NCBI GenBank assembly: GCA_902546725.1
Contig: CACCLB010000003.1
Location: 62,001 to 126,000, forward strand
Origin: an uncultured Bacteroidota bacterium
Lineage (GTDB): Bacteria > Bacteroidota > Bacteroidia > Flavobacteriales > Flavobacteriaceae
DNA length: 64,000 bases
Direction: 5' to 3'
In this document: piece by piece, positions 26,689 through 35,613 of the stretch
Layout of the letters: every line of letters starts with the position of its first letter
Position numbering within the stretch: position 1 is the first letter of the stretch
Position numbers and translations under genes: made by a program
Notes under the pieces: generated by a model
Seen by the model: the letters and a program-made list of their open reading frames with translations, nothing else
What the model was told of the DNA's origin: nothing
Databases searched by the model: none

Positions 26689-27401
26689 TTGACAATGCTT
26701 CTCGTTTGATTTCATTTTTAGAGGAGTTTGATTCCTCTGAAAAAAATCATCATAAAATCTTAAGCGATCTTGTTGAACAGTACCCTCATTTTCATTTGAT
26801 AAAGCCCTACTTTTTAAAAGGAGTTGAACAAAATCAGCCGGAACGCTATGACGAAATATTGTCTCATACAGCAATAGCTACTTTTGATCGGCAAGTTCTT
26901 TATGAATTTTTAGAAACCCAGAAAAGCGAGCCGCTACCTAAAACAACCATTGAAGAACCCAAAGTAAAAGTTGTACAAGAAAAAGGGAAAAAGAAGAGAA
27001 AAAAGAAACCGACTACTCTTGAAAAAAAGAGCTCGAATTTAAAAAAACTCCCTAAAGAGCTTTCCTTCTCTGATTGGGCAACTTACTTAAGAAACTCCAA
27101 TACAGCCGATCAACCCGTTAAAATAGAAGATAAGTTTGAATTATTTGACAGCTTTTTAGAGAAGAAAAGAAAGCTCAAACCCCAAAAAGACTCCGTAAAT
27201 AAAGACGATTTAAGTGTAAAAAGTTTGGCATCCACTGACGAATTAATGACTGAAACTTTAGCCAAGGTATTTGTCAAACAGAAAAAGTTTGAGAATGCCC
27301 TTCAAGCCTATCAAATTTTGAGTTTGAAATATCCAGAAAAAAATAGTTTCTTTGCAGACCAAATTAAAGAGATAAAACGATTACAAAAACTGAAAGAATA
27401 A
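26682..27401 (+). CDS. hypothetical protein with C-terminal TPR-like helices
   Basis: 239 residues, no signal or membrane segment. N-terminal about 80 residues are helical; a Lys-rich stretch ('EKGKKKRKKKPTT', about 102-114) and a second charged linker follow. The last about 50 residues ('MTETLAKVFVKQKKFENALQAYQILSLKYPEKNSFF') look like a single tetratricopeptide repeat. It is translationally coupled to lptE and 4 bases before secG. This gene is a regular neighbour of lptE/secG in flavobacteria. Function unknown. Confidence 0.75.
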   Translation: MVIDNASRLISFLEEFDSSEKNHHKILSDLVEQYPHFHLIKPYFLKGVEQNQPERYDEILSHTAIATFDRQVLYEFLETQKSEPLPKTTIEEPKVKVVQEKGKKKRKKKPTTLEKKSSNLKKLPKELSFSDWATYLRNSNTADQPVKIEDKFELFDSFLEKKRKLKPQKDSVNKDDLSVKSLASTDELMTETLAKVFVKQKKFENALQAYQILSLKYPEKNSFFADQIKEIKRLQKLKE

Positions 27402-27405
27402 ACGC

Positions 27406-27777
27406 ATGAGTACATTTTCAATTTTTATTGCCCTTATTATAGTAGTGTGTTTCTTACTCGTTTTAGTTGTTATGGTTCAGAATCCTAAAGGTGGAGGCTT
27501 GTCTTCTTCTTTCGGAGGTGGATCACAGCAAGTTGGTGGAGTTCAAAAAACTTCTGACTTTTTAGATCGAAGCACGTGGATTCTAGCAAGTTTGTTGTTA
27601 ATCTTAATCTTAATCTCCAACGTGACCCTAACTCCAGGAAGTACTTCTCAAGATTCTAAATTACTTCAAGAGGGGGCTACCCAGCAAACAATTCCAGAAA
27701 CTATTCCTGAGAGTCAAGAAGTAATTCCAGAGGAAATCCCTGAGATACCAGAGATTCCATTTTCTGAAGAGAATTAA
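27406..27777 (+). CDS. secG: preprotein translocase subunit SecG
   Basis: 123 residues. Two membrane helices (about 4-23 and 53-72) flank the conserved cytoplasmic loop 'VMVQNPKGGGLSSSFGGGSQQVGGVQKTSDFLDRSTW', the SecG hallmark. The C-terminal tail is a Pro/Glu-rich run ('ETIPESQEVIPEEIPEIPEIP') that is longer than in enterobacteria but common in Bacteroidota. It supports protein export through SecYEG. Last gene of the miaB-lptE run; groES has its own promoter. Confidence 0.95.
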   Translation: MSTFSIFIALIIVVCFLLVLVVMVQNPKGGGLSSSFGGGSQQVGGVQKTSDFLDRSTWILASLLLILILISNVTLTPGSTSQDSKLLQEGATQQTIPETIPESQEVIPEEIPEIPEIPFSEEN

Positions 27778-27806
27778 AGTCATTATTGCCGAGCATACGA
27801 CTGACA

Positions 27807-27824
27807 TGCTGACATTTATCAGCA
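27807..27824. promoter_or_regulatory. inverted repeat upstream of groES
   Basis: TGCTGA-CATTTA-TCAGCA, a perfect 6-base dyad with a 6-base centre. It overlaps a direct repeat CTGACAT-G-CTGACAT (27801-27815) and the place where a -33 element would lie. It is not the CIRCE element. A regulator of heat-shock expression could bind here; this is inference. Confidence 0.45.
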
Positions 27825-27837
27825 CAAGTTGTCATGG

Positions 27838-27845
27838 TAATTTTG
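27838..27845 (+). promoter_or_regulatory. -7 element of the groES-groEL promoter
   Basis: TAATTTTG matches TAnnTTTG; TTTA lies 19 bases upstream as a weak -33. The start codon follows after 46 bases. Confidence 0.5.
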
Positions 27846-27891
27846 TATGGCATGATTTCTGAAAATACGTTTACAAAATAAAAAATCAATC

Positions 27892-28170
27892 ATGAGTAAA
27901 ATAAGTATCAAGCCTTTAGCAGATCGCGTTCTAGTTGAACCTGCTGCTGCCGAGACCAAAACTTCATCTGGAATCATAATTCCAGACACAGCCAAAGAAA
28001 AACCTCAAAAAGGAACTGTAGTTGCTGTCGGAAAGGGAACTAAGGATAATCCTATCACAGTTGCTGTAGGAGATAGTGTTTTGTATGGAAAATACGCTGG
28101 CACTGAATTACAGCACGAAGGAAAAGACTACCTGATCATGAAAGAAAGTGATATACTCGCAATTGTTTAA
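27892..28170 (+). CDS. groS: co-chaperonin GroES
   Basis: 92 residues, normal length. '[36 protein letters not shown]' is the beta-barrel start plus the mobile loop that docks on GroEL. Caps the chaperonin chamber in the cytoplasm. 21 bases before groEL in a two-gene operon. Confidence 0.97.
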   Translation: MSKISIKPLADRVLVEPAAAETKTSSGIIIPDTAKEKPQKGTVVAVGKGTKDNPITVAVGDSVLYGKYAGTELQHEGKDYLIMKESDILAIV

Positions 28171-28191
28171 ATCCACTTAAATTAAATCACA

Positions 28192-29826
28192 ATGGCAAAA
28201 AAAATAGAATTTGATATAGAAGCAAGAGATGGCATCAAACGCGGTGTTGATGCACTTGCAAACGCTGTAAAAGTAACCTTGGGTCCTAAAGGGCGCAATG
28301 TGATCATCGGTAAAGCTTTTGGAGCTCCACAAGTGACCAAGGATGGGGTAACTGTAGCTAAAGAAATTGAACTAGAAGATGCCCTAGAAAATATGGGAGC
28401 ACAAATGGTTAAAGAAGTAGCTTCTAAAACCAACGATTTAGCAGGAGACGGGACAACTACCGCAACAATACTTGCTCAAGCCATCGTAAAAGAAGGCTTG
28501 AAAAATGTTGCTGCGGGTGCAAATCCACTAGACCTGAAAAGAGGAATTGACAAAGCTGTTGAAGCGATTGTTGAGACTTTGGGCAAACAAACTGTTGCCG
28601 TTGGAGACTCATCTGAAAAAATCAATCAAGTCGCTAGTATCTCGGCAAATAACGATGCAACGATCGGTGCCTTGATCACAGAGGCATTCGAAAAAGTTGG
28701 AAAAGAAGGTGTTATTACCGTGGAAGAAGCAAAAGGAACTGACACCTATGTGGATGTCGTTGAAGGGATGCAATTTGATCGTGGATACCTTTCTCCTTAT
28801 TTTGTGACAGACTCTGAAAAAATGGAAGCTGATCTTGAAACTCCTTACATTCTATTATACGATAAAAAAATATCGACTATGAAGGATTTACTTCCCGTTT
28901 TAGAGCCTGTAGCTCAAACAGGAAAACCATTAGTAATTATCGCAGAAGATGTCGATGGTGAAGCTTTAGCAACTTTGGTGGTAAATAAACTCCGAGGTGC
29001 ATTGAAAATTGCTGCGGTAAAAGCACCAGGATTTGGTGATCGTAGAAAAGCCATGCTAGAAGATATCGCCATATTGACTGGAGGTACTGTAATTTCCGAA
29101 GAACGCGGATTTACACTTGAAAATACAACAATTGAAATGTTAGGTACAGCTGAAAAAGTTACCATCGACAAAGACAATACTACTGTTGTAAACGGAAACG
29201 GATCAAGTGACGATATCCAAGCAAGAGTAAATCAAATCAAAGCTCAGATAGAATCAACTACTTCTGACTACGATAAAGAAAAACTACAAGAACGTCTTGC
29301 AAAACTCTCTGGAGGTGTGGCTGTTTTATACGTGGGAGCTCCTTCTGAAGTTGAAATGAAAGAAAAGAAAGATCGCGTAGATGACGCACTGCATGCAACT
29401 CGAGCTGCTGTTGAAGAAGGAATCGTTGCTGGAGGTGGCGTTGCATTGTTAAATGCCAAAAAAGCTCTAGACAAAATCAAATCAGAAAATGCTGATGAAG
29501 CTACTGGAATTCAAATCATCAACAAGGCTGTTGAAGCACCACTGAGAATTATAGTAGAAAACTCTGGAGGAGAAGGATCTGTAGTAGTCTCTAAAGTGGA
29601 TGAAGGTAAAGACAACTTTGGCTATAATGCCAAAGAAGGCACTTACGTTGACATGCTCAAAGAGGGAATCATTGACCCTAAAAAAGTAACACGCGTAGCA
29701 CTTGAAAATGCTGCCTCTGTTTCTGGAATGATACTCACTACAGAATGTGCACTTGTTGACATTAAAGAAGAGGCCCCTGCAGGATCACCTATGGGTGGAG
29801 GCGGTGTAATGCCCGGAATGATGTAA
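28192..29826 (+). CDS. groL: chaperonin GroEL
   Basis: 544 residues. Type I chaperonin with the ATP motif '[15 protein letters not shown]' near 86 and the catalytic Asp in 'NDATIGALI' region through '[15 protein letters not shown]' near 405. The C-terminus ends in a Gly/Met-rich tail '[10 protein letters not shown]'. Folds cytoplasmic proteins with GroES. Ends at a strong terminator (29850-29877). Confidence 0.98.
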   Translation: MAKKIEFDIEARDGIKRGVDALANAVKVTLGPKGRNVIIGKAFGAPQVTKDGVTVAKEIELEDALENMGAQMVKEVASKTNDLAGDGTTTATILAQAIVKEGLKNVAAGANPLDLKRGIDKAVEAIVETLGKQTVAVGDSSEKINQVASISANNDATIGALITEAFEKVGKEGVITVEEAKGTDTYVDVVEGMQFDRGYLSPYFVTDSEKMEADLETPYILLYDKKISTMKDLLPVLEPVAQTGKPLVIIAEDVDGEALATLVVNKLRGALKIAAVKAPGFGDRRKAMLEDIAILTGGTVISEERGFTLENTTIEMLGTAEKVTIDKDNTTVVNGNGSSDDIQARVNQIKAQIESTTSDYDKEKLQERLAKLSGGVAVLYVGAPSEVEMKEKKDRVDDALHATRAAVEEGIVAGGGVALLNAKKALDKIKSENADEATGIQIINKAVEAPLRIIVENSGGEGSVVVSKVDEGKDNFGYNAKEGTYVDMLKEGIIDPKKVTRVALENAASVSGMILTTECALVDIKEEAPAGSPMGGGGVMPGMM

Positions 29827-29849
29827 GGTTTAAACCCTTTTTTATTTGC

Positions 29850-29877
29850 AAAGGCTGCCCAATGGACAGCCTTTTTT
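29850..29877 (+). terminator. rho-independent terminator of groES-groEL
   Basis: Stem AAAGGCTG.CC / GG.CAGCCTTT with one internal mismatch and a 3-base loop, followed by a T run. It lies 23 bases after the groEL stop. Confidence 0.85.
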
Positions 29878-29924
29878 GATATAATTAAAATTTAATACCT
29901 TTAAGTGAACCAAATCTTTATATC

Positions 29925-30293
29925 ATGACAAAAAAAATTTTACTTTCAGGTATTGTGGGTACAGTTGTCTATTATCTTTTAGGATGGCTGGTTTATGGAC
30001 TGATCCTAACAGACAAATCTACAGGTGAGGAATCCATGTTGTTTATCTTCTTAGGATGTTTGTTTTTTGCATTTTTACTAGCCTATATCTATTGCAAGTT
30101 GGGTCAAATTTCAAGCTTTAAAACCGGATTTAGTTCGGGTATAGTTATCGGTATTCTCTATGCCTTGACTTGGTATTTTTTCGTTTCCAATGAATTTATT
30201 CTTAGGGGCTTAGTGGAAGAAATAGTAATCGGGGGATTAATGACTGGTATTACTGGAGGCTTTATCGCTTATGTGAATGGAAAAATTGGATGA
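29925..30293 (+). CDS. four-helix membrane protein, unknown function
   Basis: 122 residues, almost entirely four hydrophobic segments (about 5-27, 38-58, 67-88, 100-118). I recognise no family. Preceded by TACCTTTA, a near match to the -7 consensus, and followed immediately by a strong terminator, so it is probably a monocistronic unit. No functional clue from neighbours. Confidence 0.65.
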   Translation: MTKKILLSGIVGTVVYYLLGWLVYGLILTDKSTGEESMLFIFLGCLFFAFLLAYIYCKLGQISSFKTGFSSGIVIGILYALTWYFFVSNEFILRGLVEEIVIGGLMTGITGGFIAYVNGKIG

Positions 30294-30333
30294 AAAAATA
30301 AGGTCGGTTTCTGGTGAAACCGACCTTATTTTT
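30294..30333. terminator. bidirectional terminator between convergent genes
   Basis: Perfect 18-bp stem (core GGTCGGTTTC / GAAACCGACC) with loop TGGT, T runs on both strands. It begins at the base after the upstream stop codon and serves both the membrane protein and the HMA protein gene at 30369. Confidence 0.9.
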
Positions 30334-30368
30334 ATTAAATCTTTTTTAGATTTTCACTGAGGCCTTAT

Positions 30369-31085
30369 TTAGAGTATAAAACCTAGAATCATAATACAAG
30401 ACATCACTATCATGATTCCATTCTCTATGAGAGTGGCTTCGGTCATAGGGAGGTTTAAGGCTGTTCCTAAACACGCACATTGAATTGCAGTTTTACTTAA
30501 GATCGTTTGCATTACACCATAGGTTGTGATGGATAAAAGCACCAAAGTCAATCCTAAGGCTACTGGTATTTGCCAAGACAAAAGAAAAGCAACCCCTAAA
30601 ACAGTTTCAATAAAGGGGTATAGTTTGGCATAAAAAAGACTCTTTTTTGCCAAAGGATCATAACGTGCAAAAGAAGGAGGAAAACCTTGGTAATCCAAAA
30701 ACTTAAAAAAGCTAAATGTGATAAAAAACAAACCCATAAAATAGAGCATGGCTTGATTTACATCTCCTTCAGTTAGATAAGTCAGGAAGACAGTTGCTGC
30801 AATCATGTATCCAAAAATGAGAAATAGTGGAAATAATGCTTTTAACTTAGACTCTGATTCTTCTTGAAATACAGCAGTCATTTTATCTTTGATTGCTGTG
30901 TATTTTTCCCCTAAAACTCCCTCAATTTTACTTAAAGCAACTTCTTCTTTCGTTTCAAAAACTGCTTTGCCTGTTTCTAATGAAACTTCAACTTCAGTAA
31001 TCCCGGGGATGGAACTCATTTTTTCTGTAACTCCCTTCCTGCAGTTATCGCAGGTCATTCCTTGAATATAAATTTGCTGCTTCAT
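30369..31085 (-). CDS. heavy-metal-associated (HMA) domain fused to MauE/DoxX-like membrane domain
   Basis: 238 residues. Residues 1-68 are an HMA fold with the metal-binding CDNC at 12-15. Residues about 85-238 have four membrane helices of the MauE/DoxX redox-associated type, with a Cys-Ala-Cys in 'AIQCACLGTALNLP' near 200. The arrangement suggests metal (mercury or copper) capture and transfer or a thiol-redox step across the inner membrane. Such fusions are frequent in flavobacteria but are not functionally proven. Single gene. Confidence 0.8.
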   Translation of the reverse strand: MKQQIYIQGMTCDNCRKGVTEKMSSIPGITEVEVSLETGKAVFETKEEVALSKIEGVLGEKYTAIKDKMTAVFQEESESKLKALFPLFLIFGYMIAATVFLTYLTEGDVNQAMLYFMGLFFITFSFFKFLDYQGFPPSFARYDPLAKKSLFYAKLYPFIETVLGVAFLLSWQIPVALGLTLVLLSITTYGVMQTILSKTAIQCACLGTALNLPMTEATLIENGIMIVMSCIMILGFIL

Positions 31086-31220
31086 TTTTTTTACAAAAAT
31101 CTTAAAATAATTTTAGTTTAGAAGACCTACTTCGTTAAATGTTAGTTAAACGCTTATCTACAATAGAAATCTAAAACAAATTCCTCAATTTGAGCGATTT
31201 AATACTTACTTTTGTGGGCT

Positions 31221-31706
31221 ATGATGACACCCAATCACATGATGGTTATGCAGCAAGTCAAACAGCAGTTAAACATGGAAGATTTATCTGTTGTTGAAGG
31301 CTTAAATGCCGTATGCGAAACACTCAACAAAAAACTAGAGGCTTATCATTGGGTAGGGTTTTATTTTTCTGATTTTAAAGATAAAATGCTTCATCTGAAA
31401 GCCTATTCAGGAACTCCGACTGAACACACTTCAATTCCTTTTGGAAAAGGAATTTGTGGGCAAGTTGCCTTGTCAAATGAAAATTTTTTAGTCCCTGATG
31501 TAACATCTCAAGACAACTATATTGCTTGTAGTGTAGACGTTCGCTCTGAGCTGGTAGTGCCCCTCTTTTTAGATGGTGAAAATATCGGACAAATTGATAT
31601 CGATTCTAAAACCCTAAATCCATTCACAAAAGAAGATGAGGCCTTCTTAACTGAACTGTGTTCACTTGTGTCTTCAACCTACGGCAAATCATTAAAACAA
31701 CTTTAA
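31221..31706 (+). CDS. GAF-domain protein, free methionine-(R)-sulfoxide reductase type
   Basis: 161 residues from the ATG at 31221. A TTG nine bases earlier is part of the -7-like element TACTTTTG (31207-31214), so it is not used. Single GAF domain. The two Cys expected for the fRMsr catalytic pair are present in 'GKGICGQVA' (about residue 79) and 'NYIACSVDVRSELVVPL' (about 103). fRMsr reduces free Met-R-sulfoxide in oxidative-stress repair. Three bases before purH, so probably cotranscribed. Confidence 0.83.
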   Translation: MMTPNHMMVMQQVKQQLNMEDLSVVEGLNAVCETLNKKLEAYHWVGFYFSDFKDKMLHLKAYSGTPTEHTSIPFGKGICGQVALSNENFLVPDVTSQDNYIACSVDVRSELVVPLFLDGENIGQIDIDSKTLNPFTKEDEAFLTELCSLVSSTYGKSLKQL

Positions 31707-31709
31707 GCT

Positions 31710-33233
31710 ATGAGTCAAAAGAAAATAAAATCGGCATTGATCTCTGTCTTTGACAAAACTGGATTAGAACCTTTGATCAATCTTTTGGTGGATCAAGGTG
31801 TTGAACTCTACTCTACGGGTGGAACAGAAACCTTTATTCGGAACTTAGGACACGAGGTGAATGCTGTTGAAGATTTAACAGGTTATCCTTCAATACTTGG
31901 AGGACGAGTAAAAACCTTACATCCTAAAGTTTTTGGAGGTATCCTAAATCGAAGTCAGCTCCCAAGTGATCAAACTGAATTGGAAACTTATGAAATTCCA
32001 GCTTTAGACTTAATCGTGGTTGACCTTTATCCTTTTGAAAAAACTGTAGCTGACAATGCTTCTGAAAGTGAAATAATTGAGAAGATTGACATTGGAGGTA
32101 TCGCATTGATTCGTGCAGCAGCTAAAAATTTTAACGATGTTTTTTGTATTTCAAACAAAGAAGATTATGCTTCTTTTATAGAAATTTTTAAATCATTTAA
32201 TGGAGCACCAGACCTAGAGACTAGGAAAGAATTTGCTGTAAAAGCCTTTCACACTTCCTCACACTATGATTCGGCAATTTTCAATCATTTCGATAATAAA
32301 AACGATCGTTTAAAACTAAGCGTAGGGGAATCTCAAATTTTACGCTATGGTGAAAACCCTCATCAAAACGGGCGTTTCTTTGGTGTTTTAGAGGATTTAT
32401 TAGAGCAAGTACATGGTAAGGCGATTTCATATAACAACTTATTGGATATAGATGCATCTGTGAACTTAATGCTTGAGTTTTACGATGGAAAACCAGCATT
32501 TGGTATTTTAAAACACAACAATGCTTGTGGCTTTGCTGTACGAGATAAATTGTCTAAGGCTTATGCAGATGCACTTGCAGCAGACCCTGTATCTGCTTTT
32601 GGAGGGGTGTTGATTTCCAATAAACCTTTAGACCTGGAAACCGCCCAAGCTGTTCATGAGTTATTCTGTGAAGTTGTAATTGCTCCTGAATTTGAAACTG
32701 AGGCTCTTGAATTATTAAAACAAAAGAAAAACAGAATCCTCCTCATCCAAAAAGAGACCGCTATGTCAAGTCAAACCATTCGAACTTGTCTAAACGGATA
32801 TCTCGTTCAAGACAAAGACACTAAAACAGATCAAAAAGAAGACTTGACAAAGGTTACTATAGTGGAGCCTACTTTCTCTGAGGTCGATGATTTAATTTTT
32901 GCTTCAAAAATCTGTAAACACACCAAATCTAACACTATCATTTTAGCTAAAGGACAGCAGTTACTCGCATCGGGCACTGGACAAACATCAAGAGTAGATG
33001 CCTTGCATCAATCAATCAATAAGGCCAAAAGCTTTGGTTTTAATTTGGATGGGGCTGTAATGGCAAGCGATGCTTTTTTCCCTTTTCCTGACTGTGTAGA
33101 AATTGCTGATAAAGAAGGTATTAAAGCAGTGATTCAACCGGGGGGGTCCATTAAAGATAAAGACTCGATTTCCTATTGTGACGAACACAAAATGGCAATG
33201 GTTTTCACAGGAACACGCCACTTTAAACATTAA
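31710..33233 (+). CDS. purH: bifunctional AICAR transformylase / IMP cyclohydrolase
   Basis: 507 residues. N-terminal MGS-like IMP cyclohydrolase domain (1-~185, 'SALISVFDKTGLEPLINLL', 'GGRVKTLHPKVFGGIL') and AICAR transformylase domain (~190-507, with 'ILKHNNACGFAV' and 'ADPVSAFGGVL'). It makes the last two steps of purine synthesis to IMP. Just upstream of mreB with a 31-base gap. Confidence 0.97.
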   Translation: MSQKKIKSALISVFDKTGLEPLINLLVDQGVELYSTGGTETFIRNLGHEVNAVEDLTGYPSILGGRVKTLHPKVFGGILNRSQLPSDQTELETYEIPALDLIVVDLYPFEKTVADNASESEIIEKIDIGGIALIRAAAKNFNDVFCISNKEDYASFIEIFKSFNGAPDLETRKEFAVKAFHTSSHYDSAIFNHFDNKNDRLKLSVGESQILRYGENPHQNGRFFGVLEDLLEQVHGKAISYNNLLDIDASVNLMLEFYDGKPAFGILKHNNACGFAVRDKLSKAYADALAADPVSAFGGVLISNKPLDLETAQAVHELFCEVVIAPEFETEALELLKQKKNRILLIQKETAMSSQTIRTCLNGYLVQDKDTKTDQKEDLTKVTIVEPTFSEVDDLIFASKICKHTKSNTIILAKGQQLLASGTGQTSRVDALHQSINKAKSFGFNLDGAVMASDAFFPFPDCVEIADKEGIKAVIQPGGSIKDKDSISYCDEHKMAMVFTGTRHFKH

Positions 33234-33264
33234 TTCATAATTTTATAAAATACTTTAAGGATAA

Positions 33265-34284
33265 ATGGGATTTTTTACAGACGAAATTGCTATTGATTTA
33301 GGCACAGCAAACACCCTTATCATTCATAACGGCAAAGTGGTTGTGAACAGTCCTTCCATTGTTGCAATTGACCGAACAACCAATAAAGTAATTGCTATTG
33401 GTCAAGAAGCAAATATGATGCAAGGAAAAACCCACGAAAATATTCGTACTGTAAGACCCTTAAAAGACGGAGTAATTGCAGATTTTAATGCTTCAGAGCA
33501 AATGATCAATCGTTTGATCAAAAGCATACCCAGCTTAAACCGGAAGTTTTTTTCTCCTTCTCTTCGAATGGTCATCTGTATACCTTCAGGGATTACAGAA
33601 GTAGAAATGCGCGCTGTAAAAGAATCTGCCGAGAGAGTAAACGGTAAAGAAGTCTATCTCATTCACGAACCCATGGCTGCGGCTATTGGAATTGGAATTG
33701 ACATCATGCAACCCAAAGGAAATATGATCGTTGATATCGGTGGTGGAACTACAGAAATTGCAATTATTGCACTATCAGGTATTGTATGTGATAAGTCAAT
33801 CAAAATTGCTGGTGATGTTTTTACCAGCGATATCATTAACTATATGCGTAGCAAGCACAATCTTTACGTAGGTGAGCGAACTGCTGAAAAAATTAAAATT
33901 ATCATTGGTAGTGTCATTGAAGACCTAGATAACCCACCAGAAGAAATGTCCGTCCAAGGAAGGGATCTTTTGTCCGGTAAACCTAAACAAGTTGTAATTA
34001 ACCATGCAGAGATTGCAAAGGCTTTGGATAAGTCTATTTTACGCATAGAGGATGCCATTATGGAAGCCCTCTCACAAACTCCTCCTGAATTAGCTGCTGA
34101 CATTTACAACACAGGGATTTACCTAGCTGGAGGAGGAGCACTCTTAAGAGGATTAGACAAACGTCTATCTCAAAAAACAGATCTGCCCATCTACGTTGCT
34201 GAAGATCCTCTTCAAGCAGTAGTTAGAGGTACTGGAATTGCATTAAAAAATATTGAGCGATTTAAAACCGTTTTGATCAAATAA
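33265..34284 (+). CDS. mreB: rod shape-determining protein MreB
   Basis: 339 residues, actin-fold ATPase. 'DLGTANTLIIHNGKVVVNSPSIVAID' (phosphate 1), 'IVDIGGGTTEIAII' (phosphate 2) and 'YLAGGGALLRGLDKRL' (adenosine motif) are in place. It forms membrane-associated filaments that guide lateral wall synthesis. First gene of the mreB-mreC-mreD-mrdA-rodA operon. Confidence 0.97.
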   Translation: MGFFTDEIAIDLGTANTLIIHNGKVVVNSPSIVAIDRTTNKVIAIGQEANMMQGKTHENIRTVRPLKDGVIADFNASEQMINRLIKSIPSLNRKFFSPSLRMVICIPSGITEVEMRAVKESAERVNGKEVYLIHEPMAAAIGIGIDIMQPKGNMIVDIGGGTTEIAIIALSGIVCDKSIKIAGDVFTSDIINYMRSKHNLYVGERTAEKIKIIIGSVIEDLDNPPEEMSVQGRDLLSGKPKQVVINHAEIAKALDKSILRIEDAIMEALSQTPPELAADIYNTGIYLAGGGALLRGLDKRLSQKTDLPIYVAEDPLQAVVRGTGIALKNIERFKTVLIK

Positions 34285-34291
34285 GTTTGGT

Positions 34292-35113
34292 ATGCAGCGA
34301 ATTCTCAATGCGCTTCTCCAATTTAGAAATCCCATCCTCTATTTTTTCCTACTCGGCCTTGCGATTTCATTTGCCTATAATCGTAGTCCTTTTCATGAAT
34401 ACAATATCGAAAAATATGGCTTTTTCTTTTCCTCAAAGCTCTACGCTGTCAGAGATGGAATAAGTCAATATTTTAAGCTGAGGCAAGTAAATCAACAGTT
34501 GCTCGAAGAAAATGAACGACTTAAAGTTGATGAATTGATTTCGAGCGAAATCCCACTATATCCAGACGCATTAAAAAAACCCAAGCGTTTCCCTTTTAGA
34601 GTAAAAAAAGCTCATGTTCTTAAAAACAGTTTTCAAAATCAGCGTAACTATTTGACCATAGATATCGGTTCAATAGATGGTGTTGAGCCTGAAATGGGTG
34701 TTATTTCTAACAGCGGAATTGTTGGAGTTGTGCATTCAGTAACTGACCATTATGCCAATGTAATTTCCATATTACATCAGGACTTGAAAATCAATGTAAG
34801 AGCAACTAAAAGTCCCGCTTTTGGATCATTAGTATGGTCTGGAAAAAAACCACAAGAATTTAGAGTTGAAGATGTTGTTTCAAATGCCAATATCAAAATT
34901 GGCGACACTCTAATTACAGGTGGAATGTCCTCTTATTTCCCATTGGGTATTCCCGTAGGAAAAATTACCAAACTCGATAAAATTGAAGGGAGTGGCTACT
35001 ATTCAATTAATGCTGAGCTTTTTGACGATCCTTCTCAAATCTATTATGTGTATGTCTTAGAAAATATTGATTTTCAGGAATTACAATCCCTTCAAAAGAA
35101 ACTGCCTCAATGA
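34292..35113 (+). CDS. mreC: rod shape-determining protein MreC
   Basis: 273 residues. One membrane helix (about 13-30), a coiled coil ('YFKLRQVNQQLLEENERLKVDEL', about 60-85) and a periplasmic double beta-barrel. Scaffolds the elongasome and activates PBP2. Follows mreB by seven bases and overlaps mreD by four (ATGA). Confidence 0.94.
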   Translation: MQRILNALLQFRNPILYFFLLGLAISFAYNRSPFHEYNIEKYGFFFSSKLYAVRDGISQYFKLRQVNQQLLEENERLKVDELISSEIPLYPDALKKPKRFPFRVKKAHVLKNSFQNQRNYLTIDIGSIDGVEPEMGVISNSGIVGVVHSVTDHYANVISILHQDLKINVRATKSPAFGSLVWSGKKPQEFRVEDVVSNANIKIGDTLITGGMSSYFPLGIPVGKITKLDKIEGSGYYSINAELFDDPSQIYYVYVLENIDFQELQSLQKKLPQ

Positions 35114-35613
35114 AAACAATTTCTTTAGTTCCGGCTCTTTCTTTTATCCTTCTAGTTTTAGCTCAAGTTATGGTTTTTAATCACCTTCACATTTTGGGGG
35201 GGATTAATCCAATGCTCTATTTACTTTTTTTCTTTGTTTACCGATTCGAAAGCAATCAAACTGTACTCATTGTCCTAGCTTTTCTACTTGGTTTTTCCAT
35301 CGATTTTCTGTCTCAATCTGGGGGTGCACATGCAATTGCTACCTTAACCATAGGGTTTTTAAGACCACTAATTATTCGTTATGCGTTTGGAGTCACTATG
35401 GAAACTCCTCAAAGCTATTTTAGCGATACTAGAACTCTTAACAAGCTGATATACCTTCTGCTTTTAGTTTTACTTCACCACGGCTTGTATTTCACTTTGG
35501 TATATTTTAGTTGGGAAGCCCTTTTCCTTATTGCTAAAAACACCATACTTACTTCGATATTTTCATTAATTTTAATAGGTATAACTTTAAGCTTTTACCC
35601 AAATAAAAAATGA
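35110..35613 (+). CDS. mreD: rod shape-determining protein MreD
   Basis: 167 residues, about five membrane helices. Conserved region 'FFFVYRFESNQTVLIVLAFLLGFSIDFLSQSGGAHAIATL' is typical of MreD. Inner-membrane partner of MreC. Overlaps both mreC and mrdA by four bases, so translation is coupled. Confidence 0.92.
   Translation: MKTISLVPALSFILLVLAQVMVFNHLHILGGINPMLYLLFFFVYRFESNQTVLIVLAFLLGFSIDFLSQSGGAHAIATLTIGFLRPLIIRYAFGVTMETPQSYFSDTRTLNKLIYLLLLVLLHHGLYFTLVYFSWEALFLIAKNTILTSIFSLILIGITLSFYPNKK

Noticed and set aside
27780-27891. CIRCE/HrcA site before groES
   Set aside because: No TTAGCACTC-N9-GAGTGCTAA or close variant is present.
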